Source: Coptodactyla brooksi (Eukaryota; Arthropoda; Insecta; Coleoptera; Scarabaeidae). Taken from it: DNA of 29,838 nt. Shown here piece after piece: positions 1 through 11,388 of this stretch. Numbering within the stretch: position 1 is the first letter of the stretch; each line of letters starts with the position of its first letter. The DNA is taken from NCBI GenBank assembly GCA_033557675.1, contig JAWQRM010000123.1, positions 1 to 29,838 on the forward strand, given 5' to 3'. A model generated the notes under the pieces. The model saw nothing but the letters and a program-made list of their open reading frames with translations, was not told where the DNA came from and searched no databases. Both the position numbers and the translations under genes were made by a program.

Positions 1-2560
1 GTGACTTCGTTTTTACTTTGTTACAAAGCCAAAGGTTCCAAACTATTCAAAATTTTTTTCGTTGAAAAATATTGTAAATTAAGGAAGTTACGACCACTTT
101 AAGGAAACCTGCACTAATGCAACATTTTTCAAAGGTGTCCTGCTATGTACACGAAAGCTCCAAGCTAAATCATCTGATAATCAAAAACCAAAAAGATTCT
201 GTTAGTATATGAATACATCTTGTTCGTGAACGCAGGATTTTTTTAAAAAATAACTTTTGACAATATGATGGCTGTTCTGAAAATTTTAGGTTAATTGCTT
301 TAACGGTTGTTTAGGAAAACATTCTTGAAATGTTGAACTTCAAGAATATCCAACTATCCAGTTTCGACTTTTCTAACTAGACACGATCCCTTAATTTAAT
401 AGAAATTAAAGTGAGCAATTATCGTATGTGAAGATTTCAATGCAAATTTCTTTACACAACTGGAATAAAACGTAATACATATTAAAGGTTAAGGACTAAG
501 ATAACATATAACTAGTATAGACAATATATTTAACTAGCCTAAACCACCAATATCAAATAGTGATTTTGCATCTATCTTCACATCACAATGTGACAATGTT
601 TAATATTGGCATAAATACTACCATACGGAATGTACACATGTATCTAGAGTTTATTAGAGATGAAACGTAGGGCAGTATTTTTAATGACAGCAATTACCTA
701 ATGGCAAATTTTAATACACTTAGAATTTTTACCGTGACATGCTCAAAACCTAAAAAAGATGGCAGTTAGAATAAGAGCCTTATTTAGAATTGATGGGAGA
801 CAGAACAATAATAAGCATTTATTGCAAGGCTATAAAATTCCAAGAGAACATTATAAAATAGTACTCGAAAGCTAAAATGCAATATTATAACCAACTTATG
901 AAAAATTCTTATAATGTTATCAACAATATATTACATACAAAAATAATTGGTTACATTGAATTAATTATGAAAAGTAGAAGTGAAGTAAATAATCTCGCAA
1001 AGATAGTGACAATATTTAATAAATACTCCTGTTGTATGTTGCAACGAACCAATAATACAAACCCAATTTAATTGTTATACATAATTTACACATATCTCCA
1101 ATTAATGAAAAGGAAATTAAACAAATAATGAATACCTCCAGACCGCTGTTGATTATATTCCTTGCTGTATACTAAAAACAATTTAAGTTACATATCAACT
1201 CCATTAATGTATTTAATAAATAAAATGTTCGAACAATCTTCAAAAATTATTCGATACTTTAGTTGTAGAACCCCCATCAATTGAAAGTAAAAAAGTATCC
1301 TCGGCGTCGTCAAATTTGTATTAAAGAAAATATTATTTTTGACCGACTTATCCTTAGATTATCTGTCTTTTTTAAACTGTTATTTTTTGAGCAAACGGAA
1401 ATATGTTAATTTTTTATTTGTTAAGTATAGTTTACCGTATGTTTTTAGTTTTGTCGTTTTGTTGTTTTTTTACCTTTTTTCAAAATTGCGATTCTGAGTT
1501 TCCTCCTGAGACTCTCCACTGTCTGTTCTTTTTAAAATGTTATTTTTTGAAAAAATGATAAAGTAAATCAATATAGTAATTTTTCTGCTTGCTGATTATA
1601 ATTTAATGTATATTTCTTAACTTTGAATTCAATTTTATGTTTTTAAATTTTTTTTATTTTAGTTTTTCTCAAAATTTTTGTTTAATTTCTAAAATTTTCA
1701 AAAATACCTGTGAAATGTTATTTACTACACTGTACTTTCAAAAAACTATCTTGATTCCTTTTATGCAAAATAATAAAACACTGTTCCGCATCTGATGATA
1801 CCCATCCTAATTTATTTTAATAATTGCACCACAGAATGTTTTTATCTATTATCCAGGTTCAAGGTATCGTTTTACAGATTATAGAAAGCAGAATCTTTTC
1901 GCTACTGTTATCTTCTGCTCCATTAAAGTTGATTTGTTACCTAATTTTTTGTAAAAAAAGATTGGTGCGTTACAGCAGCGGATTCCTCCGAGAATTCTGT
2001 TGAATTACGAGAATGAATGTCGCCTATTAACTTCTTCGGCGAAGTTTTACAACTGTCAGAGGTTTCCGTTTCAAAACTAAATTTTACATCTGGTGACTCA
2101 TTGTAACTATTCATCTACCTCAAGCTCCTTTCGCTTACATCTTGATTTGACTACTTTTTTTGTGTAATTTGTAGGCATACGGCTGCACTTTTAACCATCG
2201 GGTTAATATTAATGTTGTCTTTACTAACCCTTTTCTTCTCTTCAAAGTAGTTTAACTCATTTACAATGTTTTCTTGTTTCTGCTGGCATTGTTCCTACTC
2301 CGTAAGCACAATTCACTACAAACATTTCCATTCGTTTTATACAATTTATATTTTGGTGCAATTAATCGTTTTATACAATTTATGGTTTACAACCTATTTA
2401 CTAGTATTTATGATATTCTTGTTACCAAATAACAAGATAAGGAGCACGTCGTGTCTGTCTCCCTCGGGGATGCAAATATATCCGTGTATGTTTTACGTTT
2501 TAGTATGTGGTCAAGAACTAAATGTCCTGTATTAAGCTGTTTTTTGTACTAAGTTTGTTT
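1..2560. other. AT-rich non-coding stretch, probable intron
   Basis: No convincing coding region is visible on either strand. The open frames here are short, AT-driven and resemble nothing I recognise. One small direct repeat is visible (TCGTTTTATACAATTTAT twice, near 2332 and 2365). Because LIM1 of the Zasp-like gene is split at 17207 and its first half is missing, this is probably intron. Small undetected exons cannot be excluded. Confidence 0.5.
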
Positions 2561-2653
2561 TCTTAGATTTTCTTTTAGTCGCTTTCAAACACAGAGGTCA
2601 ATACATTTAACCGCGATATTAAATCCATATGACAGAGCGAGATCCATTCCAAA

Positions 2654-2940
2654 TTATTTTTTTCTGCTTCGTTTCTGCAGAACTTGAGAACGAGAAGATG
2701 TTGAAATATCTGCGGAACAACTATCCCCAGAGGATGTTGAGGTGGAAAGTCCATGTAATCTGAGTTGGAAGGATTGAATTGTTGCATGTGATGAAGATGG
2801 TTGAATTGCTTTCTTTTTGTGTTTTTCGAAACATGGAGAATCAAAAACAGCATTTTTGGCACATTCGGTAAAAATGCCCTTCGAGCAAGAAAAAAATTCG
2901 TCGATGTGTATGGAGAAGATTGACAGAAAACCAGTGTCAA
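2654..2940 (-). mobile_element. Possible BED-type zinc-finger transposase fragment
   Basis: On the minus strand, a frame carries a C-x(10)-C-x3-H spacing ending in CFEKHKKKAIQ, followed by a Ser/Thr-rich stretch with TIQSFQ. This layout (zinc-finger tail, basic residues, then Ser-rich 'xIxSF' linker) is typical of N-termini of hAT-type transposases with a BED finger. The first pair of Cys ligands is not clearly present and the family cannot be assigned. It overlaps the left edge of the mariner fossil, so one element may have inserted into the other. Low confidence. Confidence 0.3.
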
Positions 2941-2974
2941 AACTGGTTTGTAAAATTTTTGGGAGCTGTTTCCA

Positions 2975-3420
2975 AAATTTTTGGGAGAATGCCACGATCA
3001 ATTGTAAAGTGTACTGTCATCAACTGGACAAATTGTATGATGCACTCAAACAGAAAAGGCCAGAATTGATCAAGAAAAAGGTATAGAGTTCCACCAAGAT
3101 AATGCGAGACCGCACATCAGTTTGGTAACTTGCCAAAAGCTTTTACAGATTATTACTTGTTTCGATCTCTATAAATTTTTTTGGACGACAAAACCTTGAC
3201 TTTAAATGAAGCCATCAAAAATAACTTGGGTTAGTTTCTTGCCAGCAAGGATTTATGAGCGTGAAGTCATGCTACTGCCACAAAGATGGCAACAGATGTT
3301 GGACCAAAATCGTGGATATGTAATGACAAAATATTTATACTCTTTAAGAAAAGTGCCTTTTATTTTCACGAAAAAAACGAAATTACTTTCCGAACAACCT
3401 AATAGTGAAAGTTGTTGAAA
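2975..3420 (+). pseudogene. Mariner transposase fossil, C-terminal half
   Basis: Broken frames read INCKVYCHQLDKLYDALKQ, then after a one-base shift GIEFHQDNARPHISL, which is the mariner motif around the second catalytic Asp. Next come DYYLFRSL, FLDDKTLTLNEAIKNNL and FYEREVMLLPQRWQQMLDQN, the usual mariner C-terminal order. About 20 codons that should carry the third catalytic Asp (the SPDLAPSD region) are missing between the Gln-Asp-Asn motif and DYYLF. The N-terminal helix-turn-helix half is absent. Stops and frameshifts make it inactive. A mariner-family relic is a safe call; the subfamily is not resolved. Confidence 0.8.
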
Positions 3421-3429
3421 CACAAAATT

Positions 3430-5847
3430 AAATGTACTCAAATTGTTTCCTTATTGGCTGTTGCCAATAGCACATATAACTGTAACAGCTGACTTTTAGA
3501 GATTTTTGTAGGATGTCGATAAAAGAAATTTTGGACATTGCCATTAAAATCTGCAAAAAAATGCAACAGAAATAAAATTATTGCTGTTACTGTCAAATAA
3601 TCGTAGTATGACTATTGGATGGTAATTTTTATGCAATGGGCCTCTCTTATTTAAATATAATACTTTGCAATTGAAAAAGTGCATTCCTCAAGAATACGAA
3701 AAGAGACGCGGATTTGTTTAATTTCGCTGGCGGTTTAAATCAAATCGTCAGAATTTTTTGTCGTTGGGTAGATATATTTGACCGTGACGTATGGTGACAT
3801 TGGTAGCTATATTGGATACTTACTTTACTGTTGGCTGTGAAAAAGATTACACGTATTTTGCTGCGCTTATCGATTGTTTACTAAGATTGTAATAAAGCAG
3901 AGCACAAGGTTGGAGATGGATTGAATGTTGCTGTTGGCGAGTCTATGAATAAAACAGGCGAAAATTTCGTGTATTTTTAGTTTAATTTTCCAAAATGTTT
4001 AGATATGAATCGTATGAATCTCCAAACACAATTATTCCATAGACAAAATGTGGTAAAATCACAGTATTATTTAGAATGAGATGTAACACAGAATATTTAT
4101 AATCGATTGTATTTTTGGTTAGACATCGAAGATTTTGTTTCCGTGCTGTTTATTAATAGCTATTTTTTTTGTAATAAACATTTTTTTAATATTTTAAATT
4201 GGTTAATTTTAGTTTCAAGAGCACCTTCAAGTAATGATTTTAATTAATTATTTTAATTAAAAAATCCTTAGTTCAGCCTAAAAATCTTTAGTTAATTTTA
4301 TTTGAAATTGCAACAATGAATAAAAATAATTGTTCAATTTATTTCTGTTTATCAACTAATAGTTATTATAATAAGGTAGTTATCAATACAAATTATATAA
4401 AATGTTATTAAAGACGACACTAGTTTTCACTGTTCAACATGTAATAGATTTAAAATACGAGCTACACTTTAAGTTTGTATAGAATATTTTATCAGTGTTA
4501 GGTTAACTTTTCATAACACGTGTCGCGATTTCGTAAGGAACAGTCGTGTGGTTGGCCAGTGGAATCAAAAAGAAAAAAAAATGGATAAACAAAAATAACC
4601 TGAGTGCTCTGTCACCTTCTTGCGATTCTGTTTCCCTGGCATTTAAGCCCTCTTAGTTATGAATTATAGAAAATGTCTAGTAGAATATACCAAAAAACAT
4701 GGCGCCCCAATGTGATTCCGATTATATGATTTAGAAGAAGTAGGATAAAGAGGAGCTTGCGTGCGTAATTGTGTTGTCGGTATGTTTCTCTAGTACAATT
4801 GTTTTTTAATTCATTAAAAATAACTACTACGACTAACTGATTTTTAAATTTACAAAATTAGTGTGTGAACGTTAGTTAGTTGGCTTTAATTTTAACAATG
4901 GACGAGGACCATCTTTTTCTGTTAGCTAAGAAAATCAAATCACCGCACACCTGTCATTTTGTGCATCAAGTTTATCAAACAAGAACCCAATGTACCAGGC
5001 AAACATGATACTAGAGGGATATCGACTGCTTTACCTCGTGTGTTCAGTTCTAAATGCCCTGCTGGTAAATGCGCGGTTTACTTCCTAATTTTCATGAGAT
5101 CCTGATACTAAGACCGCCAATTCCGCGCCTAAGCTAGCGATTACAGGGTCACGTGGCGTCTGCGCATACATGTGATTGGTACGACTGGCACATGGTCGGT
5201 TAAATGAGGTTAAATGTTGAAAGAAATTCTGGCTTTTCAATCTAAAACAGTTCTTTATCATAGTTAGCTATGTCCGTTGTATAATAGCGTTTTTTGTTTC
5301 AAAAGTGTATATATTCTGATGCTTCGTTGGAGAACTTTGACAATTATACCAAAGCAGTTTTTCATTTTTGTTCAAGTAGGCGGACATCTGTTGACAAAAA
5401 GTTGAAGTATTCTCGCCGTCAAGTGCGCTGCTTTAGATGAAATTTTACTCACATAGTCTGACACGGAGAAAATAGATGTCCCTAGTAACTTGAAGTTTAC
5501 AAGAGGGGACATACGGTAAAGTCACTATAAATCATTCACATCCTGGAACGCATTTGTTTTATTTATTACCTACTATTTCTAGGTATGAACTTCATGTGCA
5601 CCGACAATATACAATGTACACATGAGCGTACCTACATTTATTTCACACTGACATCATATTCCAAAATATATCCTATAACCAACAGAGCATTTAGTATAAT
5701 TTTAAATTTGATTTAATTAATCAGCAAAGCATGTTTGAAAAAAAGGTTATTTTTTCACAATTCAGCTCTTTTTCAAACAATATTTTTTCTTGAAGAAAAT
5801 GATTACACTACTACTAATTATTATAGTAATCATTACATTAGTACTCA
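3430..5847. other. Non-coding stretch, probable intron
   Basis: AT-rich sequence without recognisable genes or element remains. A somewhat more GC-rich patch at about 4990-5200 has no open frame of note. A short open reading from an ATG near 4899 (MDEDHLFLLAKK...) runs about 27 codons and resembles nothing known to me. Confidence 0.45.
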
Positions 5848-6305
5848 CATTTTTACTTTCTCTTAAGAGAAAGTATTGAATTCGTAAAACAAATCGATGT
5901 CGAGATTTTGATGGATCTTGACGAATTAGGCTTTTTGTAGCCTATTTATGCTATTTTTGGTGGTTGGTCTGTTCGTCCGTCCGTCCATCCGTCTGTTCGT
6001 CCGTCTGTAGTTCATTTATCTCCAACCTTATTAGACTGAGTAAAACAATACTTTGCATGCAAGCTAATTATTATATAATTTGGTCATAGTAAGGATTTCG
6101 TATAAATTGTCCATATGGTTGAGGTACTTAACCTAAAAAATTTTTGATTTTTTACAACTTCTTGTAACAAATGGTTATATTTTTGTAATCTACATAAAAT
6201 TGTGCGTAAAAAACTATAAGGATAGTACATGCTTAAAATCAACAGTTTTTGAGTTATAGGCATAACTTATAAAAATACACTCCTATGGGGCAAGAGGGTA
6301 TTTCG
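5848..6305. repeat. Dispersed repeat, copy A (455-bp type)
   Basis: This block is matched over its whole length by 10832-11285, at roughly 80-85% identity by eye. It opens with the perfect 20-bp palindrome ACTTTCTCTTAAGAGAAAGT. It then runs through GACGAATTAGGCTTTTTGTAGCC and a CCGT/CTGT microsatellite at about 5970-6008, and ends near CCTATGGGGC. No protein-coding potential is evident. It is a dispersed family of unknown class; a non-autonomous element is the simplest guess. Confidence 0.8.
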
Positions 6306-6398
6306 TTCTCAATCTCGGGTATTGCTCTCTTTGGAAAAAAATGTTTCAAATAAAGGTTGCATGACATCGAACTCTTCACAATTTGAAATAGTTTTGGA

Positions 6399-6613
6399 AT
6401 ATACAGGGTGTTCGGTTTATTCTAAAAACTATCCAACTTATATTGAAGTCCTTATAAGTTTTAAGGGCAACTTTATTTATTATACCTTAGCTTCAAATTG
6501 TACCGTTTAGGCGTTATGATATTTTTGTATGTCCTTATAGGACTTAACGGTCACTTTAATTATTATACATCAGTTCTAAATCGCACCGTTTGGGCATTAT
6601 TACACATTTTTAA
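6399..6613. repeat. 83-bp imperfect tandem dimer next to ACAGGGTGTTCGG
   Basis: Two adjacent units, 6448-6530 and 6531-6613, align with a period of 83 bp. Both begin GTCCTTATA, then carry CTTTA.TTATTATAC, AAAT.G.ACCGTTT and end in an AT run; identity is around 70% by eye. Just before them (6399) sits ACAGGGTGTTCGGTTTATTC, a style of end sequence common in insect repeats. No partner end was found. Confidence 0.6.
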
Positions 6614-6614
6614 A

Positions 6615-7290
6615 AAAAGATTACAGGTACGAATGGATTTTTTTACAATTTTTTTATATTTAAACCAGGGCATGGTAAGAGAAAGTCATGTACGATGTAC
6701 ATCTTCTAGTTTTAATTGCGATAAATCTTAACGCGCCATTGTTAAACTAGTCAATAGCAGACAATGGTACAATCCAATACATAATCAAACAAAAATAAAA
6801 ATTGATCAACAAGTATATGAAAGCTAGCACACAATAAGAAATTATCTTGAAAATCATCAGCATTCATACCGAACTTGACGCAGAAGCAATAAGTGTTGAG
6901 AATTAAAAAGCAGTTGTCAGTTATTAAAAAACTTAATCTACACATCTTTTTAATTAATTAAATTTTTAAGTGAATATGTTTTACGTCGCTATGTTTAACG
7001 TCGTCTGTGTTTTATGTTGAGCTTGAAAACGTTAGTGTTGTGGTTGCGGTGTTTGTTAGTTCTAGTGACTACGAGACCACAGATTTCCGTTTTCTCTAAT
7101 AACTAATAAACAACGATGAATATCAACATTGGTTAACTTTCACTATTAAAATGTATGAATCTATAAACACGAAAGCTCAAAAAAGCCACCTTAACACCAA
7201 AAATAGCATAAACCAAAAATAGAAGACTGTTTTTATTTAAAAACGGATAAAGGGAGAAGAATGCTAGAATAGAAATTAATATGCAGAAAT
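6615..7290. other. Non-coding stretch
   Basis: AT-rich sequence with no recognisable gene. The last 150 bases may be decayed 5' sequence of the adjoining Penelope-like element, but the reading is too broken to be sure. Confidence 0.4.
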
Positions 7291-8085
7291 TAAAAACAAT
7301 CCGTTAAACAAAATTATTAAACAAACAAAAAGTATGTTAAATACGTGAAACTTGCTTTTAGATAAAACAGCGATATTCAAACTTCTAACTCATTACCAAG
7401 AATTACGGTCTTCCTAAAATTCGTAAACCTGGCAAAAATTTGTGCTCCATCGTGTCAGGTATTAATTCCCCAACTTATTGTATTTTTAAATGACTTAACC
7501 ATAAATTCAACAACTTAGAAACTAAACCGGAATCATTTGAAGTTAAACATACTATTGACTTTATTAACAAAAGTAAAGATACTAAACTTAAAGACACAGA
7601 GATAAACTTTAATCATTCTTAAACATTTCTTAATTAAAAATAAACAAAACATCCAAAGAGATCGAGGAATATATTAAACTTACTAAAATATGCATGGAAG
7701 TAAATTACTTCAGATTTAACGGTAAATTCTTTAAACAGAAGAAAGGGCGGCAATGGGTAACTGTCTTCCATCTGTTCTTGCTAATCTCTCCATGGGTTAC
7801 TTTGAAACCAACTTAAAACAAAACCTTAAATATTTTCCTAAAACTTGGGTTAGGTATGTGGATGGCGTGTTCGCGATTTTTGATTTCGATTCTTGAGTAA
7901 CATTCGAGAAGTTATTAGGATAAAATAAAACAATAAAATTTACATGCGAAATAGAAAAAGAGGGGAAATTAGCTTTCCTTGGTACTTTAATACTCAAAAA
8001 AGATAATAAACTGGAATTCGATATTTTTCGGAGAGAAACTAATACAAAACTACTAATAACATCAGACTCATGATTACTCTTAACC
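7291..8085 (+). pseudogene. Penelope-like element reverse transcriptase fossil
   Basis: Across several frames one reads PLNKIIKQTKSMLNT, LLLDKTAIFKLLTHYQE, YGLPKIRKPGK, IVSGINSPTY, then KPESFEVKHTIDFINKSKD, AMGNCL, LANLSMGYFETNLKQNL, WVRYVDGVFAIF and FTCEIEKEGKLAFLGTLIL. The LPKIHKPG and PIVSG..SPTY blocks plus YVDDVFAIF are typical of Penelope-like retroelement RTs. The catalytic YVDD box at 7855-7866 reads YVDG, so the second Asp is lost. Multiple frameshifts and stops, with a likely internal deletion near 7620 where the first catalytic block should lie, show it is dead. A GIY-YIG endonuclease domain is not recognised downstream. Confidence 0.8.
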
Positions 8086-8229
8086 ACAGGATAAATGGTA
8101 AATAGAATTGATTAAACAAGTTAATTCAAATAATCAACCTGACGCAGCGGAAAGCATAAAGATTTTTAAAAATAAGAATAAAATATTTAATAACGGCCTT
8201 GCCCTTATACCTGCCACGATCCTTTTTGA

Positions 8230-8412
8230 CCTGGTAGGTAGACGCACAAGGTAATTAAAATCTATTTAGGAGTAAGTAGACGTATTCAAAAGTAATTAGG
8301 GTAGGTATATAAGCCTTGTGCGGTGAGCTTGCTGTAGTGAAATCTCAAACAGAACTGCAAAGTACTTCTTTTCAATAAAATAAAATCGAAAGCAACTTGT
8401 GGTACTTGTACC
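8230..8412 (+). other. Short promoter-like block, possible solo LTR
   Basis: TATATAA at 8306-8312 is followed about 60 bp later by an AATAAA at 8374-8379. This order is seen in small LTRs and in the ends of other elements. No matching second copy, clean TG...CA ends or target duplication was found, so this is only a suggestion. The block separates the Penelope fossil from the pogo-like fossil. Confidence 0.2.
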
Positions 8413-8439
8413 TAAAATTATTTAGTAGTAATTAGCATC

Positions 8440-10110
8440 GTCATTGTTGCTAACGCAATTGACACAAACGTAGGTCAGACCAGCATTTAGTGCAGATCTA
8501 ATGGGGATCAGTGCTTGATAGCTTGACACTGGATCCAGTTTTCTCCAGGTACGCTCTAGTAACATGTTTCGCAACAAATCAAGCAAGCATAGTCGTCTTC
8601 TTCTGAACCTGATTTCAGGATCTTTTTAGAGACTCTTTTCTTCTTATTATTATCGATTTTAATTTTTGATTTATTAACCCTTTTGATTGACTTGCTTTGT
8701 TCTGTTTGCAATTTCTTTCAGACTCTTTTTTTCTTCTTCTAGCTGCACTAATCTTTTTTGGGACCATTTTTGGATAAGGTTGAGTGGTTTATGGAGAAAA
8801 TGTTTGTAATAGATGCCTTGATCCCTTTATTACTATCATCTCTGTCATGTTGACCGGTAAGGCTTGAAGCTCTTGGACCAACTTGACCGGCAGAAACTTC
8901 CTCTGATTGGTGTCGTACAATGCGCGCTGTTTCTTGACTGTCGGTTACAAATGATAGTGAAAAACCGTTATTGCTGAAAATGTTTGCATAGAGTGGAGGA
9001 ATGCTGTTTTTTGAAAACCTTTCATTATATGTATAGCAGTAGCCACTAGCTTTGATATATCATAAATTGTTAAAAGTTTTTCAGAATTGTTTTTCAACCA
9101 TATATCCTGCGTATCAGCGGAGTACTTTTTCAATTGTCCAAATACTGAGCAAGTAGCGGCTGTAGCTTAAGCGTGCAGTGAGGTGGTAATGATAACATGA
9201 GGATTCCATTATCTTTAGCCATGTTTAATATATCATATGTACGTAGGAGGAGTGAGTATCTAAGACCTGCATAACACGGAATTCAGCGGATGGCTTTACA
9301 TGTTTGATAAAATGTTGCGTGCATTGGAAGTTGCCTAACCACCCGCATTGCCTGTCACGTGGGCCCACCGTTAGTGAAATGATCCTTGTATTTTTTTTGC
9401 GAAGAAACGCGAACATAGCGGACACCATATTTCTGCATGCAGATAGAGTGTTACCACTGTCACATTAGTGCCTCGTTCCCCATAAGTCATTGCGCCAACA
9501 TTTCGCAAGTTTCAATACCGTGGATACTCCAGTCTTAGCCTCATTCCATATTTCTGAAGCAATGAGTTTGTATTTATCCATTACCTCAGCCAACTTGTTA
9601 AAAAAGAGTTTCACGTTTTCAGTATTAATTGACGTTGCTCTACCGATACTGGTAGGTTCAGCCTTCCTGATAGATAATTCGGGTTTCTCACTTCAAAACT
9701 TTGTAAGCCTATCTTTACCCGCCATCTTGTTTGTGGTCGCAGTGGCTGGCATTTTAAACTTGTATTTAATGGCGTACTCACAAAGAAGACGACGGAGGTC
9801 TTTAGGAAAATACTCATAAAATATAAACGGAATTTGCAACAATTGTTCTTTTATGGAATTTTCTTGCGCTTGAGAATACATTTGCCTTGGTGCTTTATTA
9901 CTCATAGGTGGCGTATCACCTTGAGATTTTAATTTTCATAGGTATCTCATGAAAGTCATTCTTTTGACGTTAAATTCTTTGGCAGCTCTATTCATGCTCT
10001 TACATTCGTCTATTACTGATTTTGCTGCAACTTAGTTGTTGATTTGTTGACTTGAAGCCCAACCCCGTGGGGGTCCTCCTCTTGTATGTCTGCAACCTAA
10101 GCCGGAGTGG
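8440..10110 (-). pseudogene. Pogo/Tigger-like transposase fossil with PHD-like C-terminus
   Basis: Read on the minus strand, the parts occur in the order of a pogo/Tigger (CENP-B, DDE_1) transposase. First is TYKRRTPTGLG, then RAAKEFNVKRMTFMRYL, a helix-turn-helix. MAGKDRLTKF and a frame-shifted NPELS... block follow, corresponding to the Tc5/CENP-B DNA-binding domain. VSAMFAFLRKKNT and VMQVLDTHSSYVH keep the second catalytic Asp. GILMLSLPPHCTLKLQPL follows, and a lost base just after it breaks the usual LD motif with the third Asp. TIYDISKLVATA and GFQKTAFLHS complete the core. Near 8440-8640 a tail reads CLICCETCY, ENWIQCQ and LTYVCVNC, a zinc-finger (PHD-like) arrangement seen in related elements. 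Several stops and frameshifts make it non-functional. Confidence 0.85.
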
Positions 10111-10831
10111 AAAACAAAAACGTTACTTGCCAATGTATGCTTTTGTGTTATCAATACCTTGATTGTCATAGAAAAATGGTATTTTCGGAAAATAAATTCT
10201 AGTCAATGATTAATAACAGATGTCCAAACCGTTTGTCAAGTGTAAAAGTAAAACCGATTATATTTACATATTCTTTAGATATTCAAATAACCTGGAAAAA
10301 GTTAGATTTTTTGTTACTTGTGAGTTTACTGGCTGTCCCAGTACGATTTTCCCACTCGGATATCTCGGAATTGGTAAAAGATGTGATTTCAGGACAAAAA
10401 ATATATGGTTTATTTCAGGACAAACCGTATAGGGCAAGCAAAGTGCTATATGGAAAACTAAGTCATTCACACACAGTATGTGTGTCCCTAGAATATTATG
10501 CTATGTACCTTTAAATGGTATACCTTTTCATGGTAAACTTTATACTTTTCTATCTTTGATGCCTTCTCAGTTATTCTTTTCATGTGAGTATACAAAATGT
10601 ATGGTTTTATAACAAATTGTTGAAAATTAATCAATACATATGTTCGAGTGCTATACAAAAATGTTATCACTCGCCAGTAGCTGCTTTGCCAGTCATTGCT
10701 TGTCGTATAATCAACAGATTTGTCGATGTTTTGCAAATAATTAAGTTGGACTAAAATACGTATTCAAAATATGTACATTGCTATTTTGGCAATACACACG
10801 TCAAACCGACGCAAAATTTGATTTGTCGTTG
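10111..10831. other. Non-coding stretch
   Basis: A 102-codon open frame at 10206-10514 (+) has no recognisable motif and overlaps open frames in two other readings, so it is probably chance. A small CACACA-GTA-TGTGTG inverted repeat lies near 10470. The terminal repeat of the neighbouring pogo-like element was not identified. Confidence 0.4.
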
Positions 10832-11285
10832 CATTTTTACTTGCTCTTAAGAAAAAGTATTACATTCGCAAAAATATCGATGTAGAAATTTTGATGAATC
10901 TTGACGAATTAGGCTTTTTGTAGCCTGTGTATGCCATTTTTGGTGGTTGGTCTGTCTGTCCGTCCGTCCGTCCGTCTGTCCATCTATGGTTCAATTATCT
11001 CCTGCCATATTACACTGAGTAAAATAATACTTTCTATTCAAGCTAATTATTATATAATCTGGTCAAAATAAGGATTTCGTAAAAATTGTCCACATGGTTG
11101 AGTTACTTAACCTAATATTTTTTTGATTTTTTCACAACTTTTTGTAACGAAATATATTTCTGTAATCTACATAAAATTGTGAGTAAGAAACTACAGGGAT
11201 AGTATATGCTTAAAATCAACAGTTCTCGAGTTATAAGCATAATTGATAAAAATACAGTTGTATGGGGCTAAAGGGGATTTTCAAA
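10832..11285. repeat. Dispersed repeat, copy B (455-bp type)
   Basis: Same orientation and same full extent as the copy at 5848-6305. The opening palindrome is decayed here (ACTTGCTCTTAAGAAAAAGT). The CTGT/CCGT microsatellite is at about 10950-10984. It ends near GTATGGGGCTAAAGG, and a separate hairpin-rich segment starts just beyond. Two similar copies 5 kb apart with equal ends argue for a defined element rather than chance similarity. Confidence 0.8.
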
Positions 11286-11300
11286 AAACTTCTTTTGTCA

Positions 11301-11365
11301 GCACGAACGTTTCACGACCTGGGCACTTAAAGCGCCCAGGTCTACGTAAAGACGTTCTGCCGTGC
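11301..11365. repeat. Imperfect hairpin with a 9-bp GC-rich core
   Basis: GACCTGGGC (11316-11324) pairs perfectly with GCCCAGGTC (11334-11342). Outer blocks GCACG, AACGT, and TT-ACG also pair across the centre with small bulges, giving a roughly 65-nt imperfect foldback. It directly follows dispersed repeat copy B. Confidence 0.6.
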
Positions 11366-11388
11366 TGTCGTATTTTATACACTCACCA

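Noticed and set aside
9490..9819. 109-codon + strand open frame with a hydrophobic stretch
   Set aside because: It is antisense to the DNA-binding part of the pogo-like transposase, which explains the sequence better.
10206..10514. 102-codon + strand open frame
   Set aside because: No motif, overlapping open frames in other readings and no splice or composition support.
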